From Bradyrhizobium sp. cir1 (GTDB lineage Bacteria; Pseudomonadota; Alphaproteobacteria; Rhizobiales; Xanthobacteraceae), in NCBI RefSeq assembly GCF_014198245.1, contig NZ_JACIHE010000002.1, forward strand, positions 462,275 to 526,274: a stretch of 64,000 nucleotides of DNA, given 5' to 3'. The translations under genes were made by a program, and so were the position numbers. This document shows positions 36,481 through 44,760 of this stretch, piece after piece. Within the stretch, counting starts at the first letter, position 1, and every line of letters begins with the position of its first letter. The notes beneath the pieces were generated by a model, which saw only the letters and a program-made list of their open reading frames with translations, had not been told where the DNA came from and ran no database searches.

Positions 36481-37209
36481 ATGGCCAAGACCGACACCAA
36501 GGGCGAAACGGCGCGAAGCTCGCGTGCCTCCAGCAGAACGACATCCACCGCGGCGTCGCGTCCGGCGCGCCGCGCGACGAGCGCGAAGACCGAGACGCCG
36601 TACCATCACGGCGCCCTGCGCGAAGCGCTGCTCCAGGCCGCCGAACGCGTGCTCGAGCGCGACGGGCTCGCCGGCCTGACCTTGCGCGCAGTGGCGCGCG
36701 AGGCGGGCGTCTCGCATGCCGCGCCCACCCATCATTTCGGCGATCTTACCGGTCTTCTCAGCGAGCTTGCGGCCGTCGGCTTCCGCCAGTTCAATGCGGC
36801 GATGGCGTCAGCCTGTGACACCGCCACCACGCCGCTCGAACGCGCGCTGGCGCGGCCGAAGGCCTATGTCGCCTATGCGCAGGTCCATCCCGGCATGTAC
36901 GGCATCATGTTCCGCACCGAACGGCTGGATTATTCCAGACCGTCGCTGCACGAGGCGGCGGAGGCCTCCTTCGCAGGGCTTGCCAACGCCATCGGCATGA
37001 TGCGGCAGGAGCAGATCAGCGGCGATGCGCTGACGCTCAACCAGGGCGCCGCGATCGCGCGGGCCTGGTCGATGGTGCACGGCTTCACCACGCTGCTGCT
37101 CGACGGGCGGCTGAAGGATATTTTGGAGCGGCTGCCCGAGGGAACGACGGCCGAGCGGCTGCTCGAGGCGATGCTGACGGCTCCCATCACCACGAAACTT
37201 CCTATGTAG
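36481..37209 (+). CDS. TetR/AcrR-family repressor
   Basis: A 242-residue regulator. A 40-residue basic, disordered N-terminus (SSRASSRTTSTAASRPARRA) precedes the HTH: YHHGALREALLQAAERVLER, LAGLTLRAVAREAGVSHAAP, THHFGDLTGLLSELAAVGFR. The rest is the ligand and dimer domain (YAQVHPGMYGIMFRTERLDY), as in the TetR_C_33/AlkX-like group. ATG 36481 follows in-frame TTG 36475; there is no Shine-Dalgarno, and the promoter predicts a leaderless message. It is divergent from the carotenoid oxygenase and its operators also lie before the YciB-like genes. Confidence 0.9.
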   Translation: MAKTDTKGETARSSRASSRTTSTAASRPARRATSAKTETPYHHGALREALLQAAERVLERDGLAGLTLRAVAREAGVSHAAPTHHFGDLTGLLSELAAVGFRQFNAAMASACDTATTPLERALARPKAYVAYAQVHPGMYGIMFRTERLDYSRPSLHEAAEASFAGLANAIGMMRQEQISGDALTLNQGAAIARAWSMVHGFTTLLLDGRLKDILERLPEGTTAERLLEAMLTAPITTKLPM

Positions 37210-37221
37210 CGGCCATCTGCG

Positions 37222-37318
37222 CAAAAGCGCGATGAGATTTGGATGAATCGTCATCGCGCTTTAGGTTGTTGTGATTTTTTCGGAAAACCGCTTCGCACTT
37301 TTCCGGATCATGCTTTAG
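37222..37318. repeat. Palindromic intergenic repeat, family D
   Basis: Left hairpin with GCGCGATGAGAT and ATCGTCATCGCGC; right hairpin CGGAAAACCGCTTCG..TTTTCCGGATCATGC. It is a form common in bradyrhizobia (from memory) as a filler between genes. It ends at the stop codon of the minus-strand gene at 37315, so it may terminate that gene and tetR. Confidence 0.65.
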
Positions 37319-37920
37319 CGCATCGTCGCGAGCTCGACGGCGCGGCCGCGCGTGCCGACGATCTTCACCTCGTCCTTGCCGCAGGTGAAACTGCGCGCGT
37401 CATCTTCCGCGGCCCTGCGTGCGAGCTCGTTGGCGTTCGGGTTGGCGACGGCATCGACATAGGCGACGTGGCAGACCGGGCCCGGCGGCAGCCGGGTCAC
37501 GACCAGCATGTCCTTGGTGTTCGGCCGTCCCTGCTGGTCGGGATCGGCGCTGTCGGCGATGTGCCAGCGCTGGATGATCGCGAACGGCTTTGTGCCGGCA
37601 GCGCGCCATTCCACGGTGGTCTCCGACGAATTGAACGGAGCGAACCACATTTTGGCTGCCGGTTCCTCCGCTGCGGCCTTGCGATTGCGCCCGACCGAGA
37701 CGATCTCGCGAAGATCGTCCTCGGCAATCAGCACCATGAGGCCGTCCTTGCCCGGACAGATGCGTGTCGTGCTGCCATCGAGCTCGCTGGGCTTGCCGAC
37801 CTGCCGGCAGTTCTTCGGCGCCGTGGAGCTATAGGTGCTGCCCACGGATTGGGCGTTCGCACCATCGAGGACGGCGTCCATCAGCAATACGGCGAGGCAC
37901 GCGGAGGTGATGCGGATCAT
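37315..37920 (-). CDS. Exported hypothetical protein
   Basis: A 201-residue protein with a signal peptide (ITSACLAVLLMDAVLDGANA). The mature part includes NCRQVGKPSELDGSTTRICP, GKDGLMVLIAEDDLREIVSV, VEWRAAGTKPFAIIQRWHIA and a C-terminal DDARSFTCGKDEVKIVGTRG. Similar proteins in bradyrhizobia have no known role. ATG 37920 is used because the signal peptide starts there. Confidence 0.65.
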   Translation of the reverse strand: MIRITSACLAVLLMDAVLDGANAQSVGSTYSSTAPKNCRQVGKPSELDGSTTRICPGKDGLMVLIAEDDLREIVSVGRNRKAAAEEPAAKMWFAPFNSSETTVEWRAAGTKPFAIIQRWHIADSADPDQQGRPNTKDMLVVTRLPPGPVCHVAYVDAVANPNANELARRAAEDDARSFTCGKDEVKIVGTRGRAVELATMR

Positions 37921-38083
37921 GATGAGGCCTCGATGCAGCGGGAACTCCGTACCATCAGACGTCTTCATTGTGGGCAAGGTTCAAACAGGTCCGCGAGAGA
38001 CCTGACAGCGGCGCGGAATCGTTCTAGAAGAGCGACTTCGCTTGGGCTCTTCCGGCCTCGTTCGCGTCCTCGTTTTCCTGATC

Positions 38084-38644
38084 ATGCCAGCCACCTCGAA
38101 CAAACCCTATCGCGTCGGCCGCTCCAAGACCGGACTCGGCCTCTTCGCCACCAAACCGATCAAGAAGGGAACCCGGATCATCCGTTATTTCGGACCGATC
38201 CTGGATTCGCGGATTCCCGAGCAGGACGAGATCGAGAACAAATACCTGTTCGAGCTCAACGGCCGCTGGACCATCGACGGCTCGGTACGCAAGAACCTCG
38301 CACGCTACATCAACCATTCCTGCCGGCCCAATGCGGAATCGGACGTCCGCCCGCGTGAGCGCAAGGTCTTCATCCGCGCCATCAGGAACATCGAGCCGGG
38401 CGACGAGATCAACTACGATTACGGCACCGACTATTTCAAAGCCTACCTGAAGCCGATCGGCTGCAAATGCGTCTCCTGCGAGGCCAAGCGCAAGAAGCTG
38501 CGTGCCGAGGCCCGGGCCGAACGCACCAAGGTGAAGGCGCGTGGCGAGCGCAAGGCAGCCAAGAAGGCAGGCCCCAAGGCCGCCAAAAAGAAAAAGCTGA
38601 ACGGCCACGCGTTCGGCAAGGCGAACGGCCGCGCGCGGGCGTAA
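38084..38644 (+). CDS. SET-domain protein (lysine methyltransferase-like) with basic tail
   Basis: A 186-residue protein. Residues 9-114 form a compact SET domain: GRSKTGLGLFATKPIKKGTR, IRYFGPILDS, the NHSC motif at 77-80 (YINHSCRPNAE) and GDEINYDYG at 106-114, which build the S-adenosylmethionine pocket and the catalytic Tyr. A post-SET zinc motif C-x-C-x2-C follows (Cys127, 129, 132). Residues 134-186 are a Lys/Ala-rich tail (KAAKKAGPKAAKKKK) like a histone H1 tail. ATG 38084 is preferred to 38042. The target is unknown; ribosomal or DNA-binding proteins are possible. Confidence 0.88.
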   Translation: MPATSNKPYRVGRSKTGLGLFATKPIKKGTRIIRYFGPILDSRIPEQDEIENKYLFELNGRWTIDGSVRKNLARYINHSCRPNAESDVRPRERKVFIRAIRNIEPGDEINYDYGTDYFKAYLKPIGCKCVSCEAKRKKLRAEARAERTKVKARGERKAAKKAGPKAAKKKKLNGHAFGKANGRARA

Positions 38645-38669
38645 CGAAGCTCACTCGTCTAGCTCAGGT

Positions 38670-38773
38670 GTCATGCCCCGGCTTGACCGGGGCATCCCAG
38701 TACGCCGCAGCACCTCCGCATACGACTACGGCCTCCGGAATACTGGGTCGCCCGGCTGAACCGGGCGACGACA
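38670..38773. repeat. Palindromic intergenic repeat, family B, copy 2
   Basis: TCATGCCCCGGCTTGACCGG..GGCATCCCAGTACGCC, then GGAATACTGGGTCGCCCGGC and TGAACCGGGCGACGAC. Same design as 16513-16616: two GC end hairpins and a CCAGTA/TACTGG centre. It lies between the convergent SET gene and the small membrane protein gene. Confidence 0.75.
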
Positions 38774-38787
38774 GCAAGTATGCGGCC

Positions 38788-39186
38788 TCACGCCGCCACT
38801 ACACGCCCGCTCTTCCGCAATCCCAGAAATTGCAGCTCGGCAAACACGCCGGTGGCGATCGCCTGCGCGACGACCATAAGCTCGCCGGCGAGGTTCGGCG
38901 ACACCGCGCCCGAAAGCAGCAGCGCGATGCTGCCGACCGTCCAGGTCGCGTTGCCGATCACGACCAGCAGGATGAGCGGTTTCGCCACCGTGGGCCGCGA
39001 GGCGAGCCAGCCGACCAGGGCGGTGTAGGCGATCAGGAACAGGCCGGTCTCGCGCAGCAGCGCTTCGGGCAGGTTGAACAGCGTCGCGAATGTGCCGGCG
39101 CCGAAGGTGAAGCCGAGAGCGGCGACGCCGCTGAAGATGGCATCGGCGAGCAGCGCGCGGCGCAGAAAGGTGGAAGCATCGATCAT
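38788..39186 (-). CDS. Small four-span membrane protein
   Basis: A 132-residue protein with four hydrophobic helices (RALLADAIFSGVAALGFTFG, LLRETGLFLIAYTALVGWLA, PLILLVVIGNATWTVGSIAL, LMVVAQAIATGVFAELQFLG). The spacing resembles DUF-type small integral proteins in alphaproteobacteria. No catalytic motif. It is followed upstream by the short gene at 39226 on the same strand (39 bases), perhaps one transcript. Confidence 0.7.
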   Translation of the reverse strand: MIDASTFLRRALLADAIFSGVAALGFTFGAGTFATLFNLPEALLRETGLFLIAYTALVGWLASRPTVAKPLILLVVIGNATWTVGSIALLLSGAVSPNLAGELMVVAQAIATGVFAELQFLGLRKSGRVVAA

Positions 39187-39225
39187 CAGGGCTCTCCATG
39201 GTAGGGGTGGGCTCGGGGTGGAAGC

Positions 39226-39456
39226 TCAGTGCCGTCCGCGCCACCAGGCGCGGAGCAGGCGGGCGAGGCGGAACGGACAGAGGCTGCTGCCGACGCCGCG
39301 CTCAAAGGCCGTGACCTGTGCGACCACGTAATCGCCGGTCGAATGCACCAGCGGCTCCGGCATGTTGAGGCTGCGCGCCAGCATCCGCGTTGCGAAGGCC
39401 ATGGCCCAGGGAACAAGGTGGTCTGCGACGGTCCGGTAGAGCAGCAGCGCGATCAT
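39226..39456 (-). CDS. Short conserved protein with hydrophobic start
   Basis: A 76-residue protein: MIALLLYRTVADHLVPWAMA, then RMLARSLNMPEPLVHSTGDY and SSLCPFRLARLLRAWWRGRH. ATG 39456 is chosen since AGGAG lies six bases before it; another in-frame ATG two codons upstream touches the AGGAG itself. It is divergent from the XRE regulator (102 bases), which may control it. Confidence 0.55.
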   Translation of the reverse strand: MIALLLYRTVADHLVPWAMAFATRMLARSLNMPEPLVHSTGDYVVAQVTAFERGVGSSLCPFRLARLLRAWWRGRH

Positions 39457-39557
39457 GGTCATCTCCTGTTGCAGCCGAAGATGCGCCGGCCCGCGGGCCA
39501 ATTCGATTACCTTGCTGGTAATGGAAGGGCCGAAATCTGCGTGATAGGTTTCTGGTC

Positions 39558-40379
39558 ATGAACGCACATGCATCCACGGCACAGGCCGAACGCAGCCAGC
39601 CGGTCCATATCGGCGACCATCTGCGCGAATGGCGGCAGCGCCGCCGCATGAGCCAGCTCGATCTCGCAGGCGAGGCCGAGATCTCGGCACGGCATCTGAG
39701 TTTTGTCGAAACCGGCCGCGCGGCGCCCTCGCGCGACATGGTGCTGAGGCTCGCCGAGCGTCTCGACGTACCCTTGCGCGAACGCAACGTGCTGCTGGTC
39801 GCCGCCGGCTACGCGCCGGCGTTCCCACAGCGTCCGCTGGAGGATCCCGCCTTGAAATCAGCCCGCCAGGCGATCGACCTCGTTCTCAAAGCACACGAGC
39901 CCAATCCGGCGCTTGCGGTGGACAGGCACTGGAACCTGGTCTCCGCCAACCGTATGGTGGCGCCGTTGCTCGACGGCATCCCGCAGCATCTGCTCGGCCA
40001 GCCCTTCAACGTGCTCAGGCTCGCGTTCCATCCGGAGGCGCTGGCGCCGCGTACGGTCAATCTCGCGGAATGGTGCGGGCATCTCCTGGAGCGGCTGCAT
40101 CGGCAATGCGAGGCGACGGCCGACCCTGAGCTGATCAAGCTCTACAACGACCTCAAGAGCTATCCTATCCCTGCGCGCGCGGCCCCGCTGTCGAGCGACA
40201 ATGTCGCGATCCCCTTCAAGCTGCGCCATGGCGGAGAGATACTAAGTTTCTTCTCCACCACCATGGTGTTCGGCACGCCCGTGGATATCACGCTGTCGGA
40301 GCTGGCGCTGGAGACGTTCTTCCCGGCCGACGAGCGTACTGCGGATCGGCTGAAGCAGATCGCGGCAGCCATGACGTAG
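39558..40379 (+). CDS. XRE-family regulator with MmyB-like ligand domain
   Basis: A 273-residue regulator. The N-terminal Cro-type HTH: HIGDHLREWRQRRRMSQLDL, AGEAEISARHLSFVETGRAA, PSRDMVLRLAERLDVPLRER. The C-terminal part (KAHEPNPALAVDRHWNLVSA, NRMVAPLLDGIPQHLLGQPF, NVLRLAFHPEALAPRTVNLA) is the MmyB-type PAS-like ligand domain reported to bind fatty acids in one structure. It is divergent from two small minus-strand membrane-protein genes, its likely targets. Confidence 0.9.
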   Translation: MNAHASTAQAERSQPVHIGDHLREWRQRRRMSQLDLAGEAEISARHLSFVETGRAAPSRDMVLRLAERLDVPLRERNVLLVAAGYAPAFPQRPLEDPALKSARQAIDLVLKAHEPNPALAVDRHWNLVSANRMVAPLLDGIPQHLLGQPFNVLRLAFHPEALAPRTVNLAEWCGHLLERLHRQCEATADPELIKLYNDLKSYPIPARAAPLSSDNVAIPFKLRHGGEILSFFSTTMVFGTPVDITLSELALETFFPADERTADRLKQIAAAMT

Positions 40380-40461
40380 CCCATCATCTGGCGCCCTTGC
40401 CTCGGGGCGGGTTCGGCTTATCTTTGGACGAACCTTGCACCGCCCGAAGGAGGCGCCTGAC

Positions 40462-41127
40462 ATGAGCACGCTCAAACCGCTCCAGATCGACGTCGTCTCC
40501 GACGTGGTGTGTCCCTGGTGCTATATCGGCAAGCACCGGATCGAGAGCGCGCTGGCGCTGGTGCCCGACGTGCCCGTGAAGCTCAATTTCCGTCCCTTCT
40601 TCCTCAATCCCTGGGTGCCGCGCGAGGGCATCAGCCGCGAGGCCTATCTCACCCAGAAGTTCGGCTCGGTCGAGGCTTATAAAGGCATTGCCGGGCGCGT
40701 CGTCGCGGCCGCGAGCGAGGAGGGGCTCGTCTACAAGCCGGAGCTCGTGGCGCGCCAGCCCAACACGACCGACTGCCATCGCCTGATCCTGTGGGCCGAG
40801 GCGATCGGCAAGGCGCCCGAAATGAAGCAGCGCCTGATGGAGCTGTATTTCCGTGACGGCGGCGATCTCACCGATGTGAACGTGCTGGTGCAGGCGGCCG
40901 CCGATGTCGGCCTCGATGCCGACGACGTGCGCAAGCGCCTTGCCACCGACGAGGACGTCGCGCGCGTCTCGGCGGACGCGCAGGAGGCGGCCGAGAAGGG
41001 CATCTCCGGCGTGCCGACTTACGTGTTCGCGCAGAAATACGCCGTCTCCGGCGCGCAGGATCCGAACCTGCTCGCCCGCGCCATCCGTCAGGTCTCCGCG
41101 GAGATCAACGCGCAGGCGGCGGAGTAG
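40462..41127 (+). CDS. DsbA-family oxidoreductase (FrnE-like)
   Basis: A 221-residue cytoplasmic thioredoxin-fold protein. The active site VCPWCYIG (CPWC) lies near residue 17; GISGVPTYVFAQKYAVSGAQ contains the cis-Pro and GVP motif. The helical insertion and the FrnE-like start (LQIDVVSDVVCPWCYIGKHR) point to the FrnE/2-hydroxychromene-2-carboxylate isomerase-like group rather than periplasmic DsbA; there is no signal peptide. GAAGGAGG lies just upstream. It ends 4 bases from the convergent GNAT gene. Confidence 0.92.
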   Translation: MSTLKPLQIDVVSDVVCPWCYIGKHRIESALALVPDVPVKLNFRPFFLNPWVPREGISREAYLTQKFGSVEAYKGIAGRVVAAASEEGLVYKPELVARQPNTTDCHRLILWAEAIGKAPEMKQRLMELYFRDGGDLTDVNVLVQAAADVGLDADDVRKRLATDEDVARVSADAQEAAEKGISGVPTYVFAQKYAVSGAQDPNLLARAIRQVSAEINAQAAE

Positions 41128-41131
41128 CTTC

Positions 41132-42301
41132 TTATTTTCGAAGCAGACGGACTGCGCGGCGTGCCGCCGCGTAGGCGGCGCCATGCGCCGCGAGCGCCCC
41201 GTGAATGAGTACCACGACGGGATCGTGCCGCCGCAGCGGGATCAGCACGTCACCGATCGCGAAGCGTCCGCGCCAGATCGGGTTGATCATGGGATGGTCG
41301 GCGCTTGCCGTGGAATCCGCGCTGGCGATGGCGGGATCGGCGCAGAGGTGGCGGGTGAGATCGAGCGTGAGCTGGACGCCCGGCGAATATTTCGCGAAGC
41401 GCTCGTCGATGCCGAGCTTGAAGAAGAAGGCGCGGTCCTGGTGCCGCAGCACGATGCCGGCGGCGACCGGCGTCATGCCGGCGCGAAGCGTGACGATCTC
41501 GCACTGCGCGGTCTCTGCCAGCGCCGGTACGGCGCGGCGGATGAAGGTCGCATCGCCCGCGTGCTGAACCAGCGCGGTGCCGCGCTTGCCTTTCCAGCCG
41601 CTGGCTTCGAGCTGCAGGAATGCTTCGAGCGCCGGCCCGATCTCGTGGGGGCTGCGCGCAACCTCGAACACGACGGGGCCGTGCTCTTCGAGACGATGGC
41701 GCTGGCGGCGCAGCTCCTTGAGCCTTTTGGCGCCGAGCGCGTCGCGCAACAGAGTTTCGCCATCCTGCGTCGCATCGAGGCTGGCGCGGATGTAGGAGGA
41801 GAGGATTCGCGGCTTCAGGCCGTCGCGCGTCAAGATCTGGTTGAGAGATGCCATCGCCGCGCCGTCGAGCGCGACGTCATTCAGCACGAGCGCATGCGCG
41901 CCGGCCTCGTGCGCCTGCTGCAACAGACGCGTGGCGGCCTCGAGCGGAGCGTCGCGGTCGAGCAGCGGGCTGCACAGCGTGCCATAGGGATGTGCGCTCA
42001 CCAGCGCGGGCAGGGGAATCTTCCAGGCGCACCAGAGCGAGATCACCGGCATCAACCCGATCAGCCGGGTCGAAGATCCGTCGAATGCGGCCAGCGCCGA
42101 GGCATCCGTGCGGCCGCGCGCGGTTGCGCTGACGGCCTGCTCCCAGGCGGGCAGGTAATATCCGTTGGGCTCGATCGCGCGCTGCGCGAGCGCGCGCCAT
42201 TGGCCGGTGTCGACCGCCGCAAGCGGGACGCGCGCGCGCGCCGTCGCGACATCCCTTGCCGATGCCGGATTGATCGCAGCCTGATGCGCGATGTCGACCA
42301 C
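41132..42301 (-). CDS. GNAT/FemAB-like acetyltransferase (BcsL/CelD type)
   Basis: A 389-residue protein. The second half has GAKRLKELRRQRHRLEEHGP, ALEAFLQLEASGWKGKRGTA and the strands AGMTPVAAGIVLRHQDRAFF, FKLGIDERFAKYSPGVQLTL, typical of the double-GNAT group annotated as CelD/BcsL or BioF2-like. Such proteins acylate polysaccharide or cell-envelope precursors. The GTG at 42301 is preceded by GGGGACGACGGGAC; no ATG is available near the N-terminus. Substrate unknown. It stands alone between convergent DsbA and upstream ccoG. Confidence 0.8.
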   Translation of the reverse strand: MVDIAHQAAINPASARDVATARARVPLAAVDTGQWRALAQRAIEPNGYYLPAWEQAVSATARGRTDASALAAFDGSSTRLIGLMPVISLWCAWKIPLPALVSAHPYGTLCSPLLDRDAPLEAATRLLQQAHEAGAHALVLNDVALDGAAMASLNQILTRDGLKPRILSSYIRASLDATQDGETLLRDALGAKRLKELRRQRHRLEEHGPVVFEVARSPHEIGPALEAFLQLEASGWKGKRGTALVQHAGDATFIRRAVPALAETAQCEIVTLRAGMTPVAAGIVLRHQDRAFFFKLGIDERFAKYSPGVQLTLDLTRHLCADPAIASADSTASADHPMINPIWRGRFAIGDVLIPLRRHDPVVVLIHGALAAHGAAYAAARRAVRLLRK

Positions 42302-42449
42302 GTCCCGTCGTCCCCGTTCACGCGAGCTGAGCCCGTGTTATCGGTCATGCTTAGCGCAAAGATTGGAAAATACCGTTGGGACGCCGCTTCAATTCGAGCG
42401 ATAGCGTTAACACCTCATTCAGCATCCTGCCGCCTTCATGGAATGCCGG

Positions 42450-43886
42450 CTAATCCCCCGGCACGAAGTGATCGTGGGCGCTCGCGCGTTCGCCGCTGGC
42501 GGTGTCGGTGATGGCGATTTCGATGTCGCGGGAGGTCTTCGGCAGGTCGCTGGAACCGACCTGCACCGACAGCCTGACCTCGCGCGTCTGATCCTGCCCG
42601 ACCTCGATGACGGGCTTGGCGCCGGGGCCGGCCTCGATGCCGGCGACGCGAACGGTCGCGCCCGGAAGACCGGAGACTTGAAGCGCAAACGATCGCTGCG
42701 CGCCCTTGTTGAGGAGGCGGACGGTGTAATCGTTGCGCACCCCGCCATCCGAGAGCTGGACAAACAGCGGATTGCGCTCGTGCAGCACGTTGACGTCCAT
42801 CGTCGCGCGGGTGGCGAGGGTGTAGAGCATGAAGCTGCCGACGATGGCGATGGCTGCGGCATAGATCAGCGTGCGTGGACGGATGATGCGGTAGATCGGT
42901 GCCTTGCCCTCGCGCCGGCGCTGCATGTTGAAGTCGGTGTCGTAGCCGATCAGGCCTTTGGGCCGGCCGATCTCGCGCATCACGTTGTCGCAGGCGTCGA
43001 TGCAGAGGCCGCATTGGATGCAGCCGAGCTGGATGCCGTTGCGGATGTCGACGCCGGTCGGGCAAACATTGATACATTGGTGGCAATCGACGCAGTCCCC
43101 GGCGGGATCACCGTGGGCACGCGCCGCATCCGCCTTCTTCACCGACATGCGCGGCTCGCCGCGGTCGCGGCGATAGGTGACGTTGAGCGCCCATTCGTCG
43201 GTCAGCGCCGCCTGGATGCGCGGCCACGGACACATGTAGATGCACATCTGCTCGCGGGCGTGACCGGCAAAGACATAGGTCGTGGCAGTGAGGATGCCGA
43301 TCCAGAGATAGGCGATGAACGGGGCCTGGAAGGTGGCGAGCTCCTTCACCAGCGTCGGCGCGTCGGAAAAATAGAGCACCCAGGCACCGCCGGTCCACCA
43401 GGCGATCATGATCCAGAGAAAGTGTTTCAGCGCGACTTTTCGGATGTGGTCGAAGGTCCAGTAGCGCTTGTCGCCCTGCATGCGCTCGCGCCGGTCGCCC
43501 TCGACCCAGCGCTCCACCGCGTAGAACAGGTCGGTCCACACCGTCTGCGGGCACATGTAGCCGCACCACAGCCGGCCGGCGACCGCATTCATCAGGAACA
43601 GCGTCATGGCCGCGATGATCAGCAGGCCGGTGAAGTAGTAGACCTCCTGCGGCCACAGCTCGATGAAGAAGAAGTAGAAGCGCCGATGCGGAAGATCGAC
43701 CAGCACGGCCTGGTCAGGCAGGCCGGGCCCGCGGTTCCAACGCACGAACGGCAGGAGATAGTAGGTTCCGAGCGTGACGCACAGGATCGCCCATTTGATG
43801 CGGCGAAACGGGCCGTGGACGGATTGTGGATAGACCTTCCTGCGTTTCTCGTAGAGAGGTCCCTCGATATAGGTGTCGTCGGTCAT
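42450..43886 (-). CDS. ccoG: Cytochrome c oxidase accessory protein CcoG (FixG/RdxA-like)
   Basis: A 478-residue protein with five membrane spans, a ferredoxin-like cytoplasmic domain and an Ig-like periplasmic C-terminus. GRLWCGYMCPQTVWTD and AREQMCIYMCPWPRIQAAL are the CcoG-type Cys motifs; CVDCHQCINVCPTGVDIRNG and CIQCGLCIDACDNVMREIG are two 4Fe-4S motifs. CcoG reduces copper for cbb3 oxidase assembly. No ccoNOQP or fixHIS genes are adjacent, so it is an orphan copy. It lies 33 bases after the BigR-like gene on the same strand and is likely cotranscribed. Confidence 0.93.
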   Translation of the reverse strand: MTDDTYIEGPLYEKRRKVYPQSVHGPFRRIKWAILCVTLGTYYLLPFVRWNRGPGLPDQAVLVDLPHRRFYFFFIELWPQEVYYFTGLLIIAAMTLFLMNAVAGRLWCGYMCPQTVWTDLFYAVERWVEGDRRERMQGDKRYWTFDHIRKVALKHFLWIMIAWWTGGAWVLYFSDAPTLVKELATFQAPFIAYLWIGILTATTYVFAGHAREQMCIYMCPWPRIQAALTDEWALNVTYRRDRGEPRMSVKKADAARAHGDPAGDCVDCHQCINVCPTGVDIRNGIQLGCIQCGLCIDACDNVMREIGRPKGLIGYDTDFNMQRRREGKAPIYRIIRPRTLIYAAAIAIVGSFMLYTLATRATMDVNVLHERNPLFVQLSDGGVRNDYTVRLLNKGAQRSFALQVSGLPGATVRVAGIEAGPGAKPVIEVGQDQTREVRLSVQVGSSDLPKTSRDIEIAITDTASGERASAHDHFVPGD

Positions 43887-43919
43887 CCCGCGCGTCCCCG
43901 CGTTTGCGTCTGCGATGTC

Positions 43920-44240
43920 CTATGCCGGTGCGCAGAAGAGCCGGTACAAGGTCTCCAGCACCGAGCGGACCTCCTGGCTTGCGATGCTGTAGTATATGGT
44001 CTGGCCCTCCCGCCTGGGTTTGACCAGGCTCAATGCGCGCATCTTTCCGAGATGCTGCGATAGCGCGGCTGACGACAGGCCCGCGATGTCGGCGAGTTCG
44101 CCGACGGACTTTTCGCCGTCCAGCATGTTGCAGAGAACCAGGAGCCGTTTGGGATTGCCCATGGCCGTGAGGAGGCGGGAGGCCTCTTCGGCCTTCTCCT
44201 CCAGAGCGAGCAATTCCTGATTCCGGGGCTTGCGCTTCAT
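43920..44240 (-). CDS. ArsR-family persulfide-responsive repressor (BigR/SqrR-like)
   Basis: A 106-residue winged-helix regulator: LLTAMGNPKRLLVLCNMLDG, EKSVGELADIAGLSSAALSQ (recognition helix), HLGKMRALSLVKPRREGQTI. Two cysteines, Cys37 in LLVLCNML and Cys103 near the end in LFCAPA, are 66 residues apart, the same spacing as the Cys41-Cys107 pair of SqrR that forms a tetrasulfide with reactive sulfur. It is divergent from two YeeE/YedE genes, the usual target of BigR, with an AT-rich palindrome in between. Confidence 0.88.
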   Translation of the reverse strand: MKRKPRNQELLALEEKAEEASRLLTAMGNPKRLLVLCNMLDGEKSVGELADIAGLSSAALSQHLGKMRALSLVKPRREGQTIYYSIASQEVRSVLETLYRLFCAPA

Positions 44241-44244
44241 AAAG

Positions 44245-44258
44245 ATATATTAGTATAT
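44245..44258. promoter_or_regulatory. Candidate BigR-type operator
   Basis: ATATATTAGTATAT is a palindrome at 12 of 14 positions, in a strongly AT-rich patch of otherwise GC-rich DNA, directly after the repressor start and 70 bases before the YeeE gene. Its place fits control of both directions. The match to known BigR sites is by general AT-rich dyad character only. Confidence 0.5.
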
Positions 44259-44327
44259 TCGAAAATAAGAAACAACTGAAATAGTGCATTCGGCGCCCGC
44301 GAGGGTGTTCTCGATCAGGAGAGGCTG

Positions 44328-44756
44328 ATGGTCTCGACATCATTTACGCCGATCGCTTCCCTCGTTGGCGGTGCGATGATCGGCGCCGCCGCCGTTCTGC
44401 TGATGTGGGCTACGGGGCGGATTGCCGGCGTCAGCGGCATCGCGGCGCGGCTGTTTCCGCCCTATGAGGACCGCGAATTCGCCGGGCGCCTCGCCTTCGT
44501 CGCCGGTCTCGTCGTCGCGCCCGTGCTGGTGCGGCTCGTCACCGGAAGCCTGCCGGCGCAGACGATCGCGGCAGGGCCGGTTGTCCTGGTCGTCGGCGGA
44601 TTGCTCACGGGTTTCGGTTCGGTGTGGGGCAGTGGCTGCACCTCCGGCCACGGCGTTTGCGGCTTGTCGCGGCTGTCCGTGCGCTCGCTGGTCGCGACTA
44701 TGACCTTCATGGCGGCCGGCATGGCGACCGTCTTCGTGATGCGGCACTGGAGTTGA
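44328..44756 (+). CDS. YeeE/YedE half-transporter 1
   Basis: A 142-residue membrane protein with four spans. The signature VWGSGCTSGHGVCGLSRLSV contains the conserved cysteines of the YeeE/YedE (TsuA) family, which move thiosulfate or other sulfur compounds. It pairs with the next gene as PmpA/PmpB-like halves. AGGAGAGGCTG precedes the ATG. Control by the adjacent BigR-like repressor is likely. Substrate is inferred from the family. Confidence 0.88.
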   Translation: MVSTSFTPIASLVGGAMIGAAAVLLMWATGRIAGVSGIAARLFPPYEDREFAGRLAFVAGLVVAPVLVRLVTGSLPAQTIAAGPVVLVVGGLLTGFGSVWGSGCTSGHGVCGLSRLSVRSLVATMTFMAAGMATVFVMRHWS

Positions 44757-44760
44757 TGTG

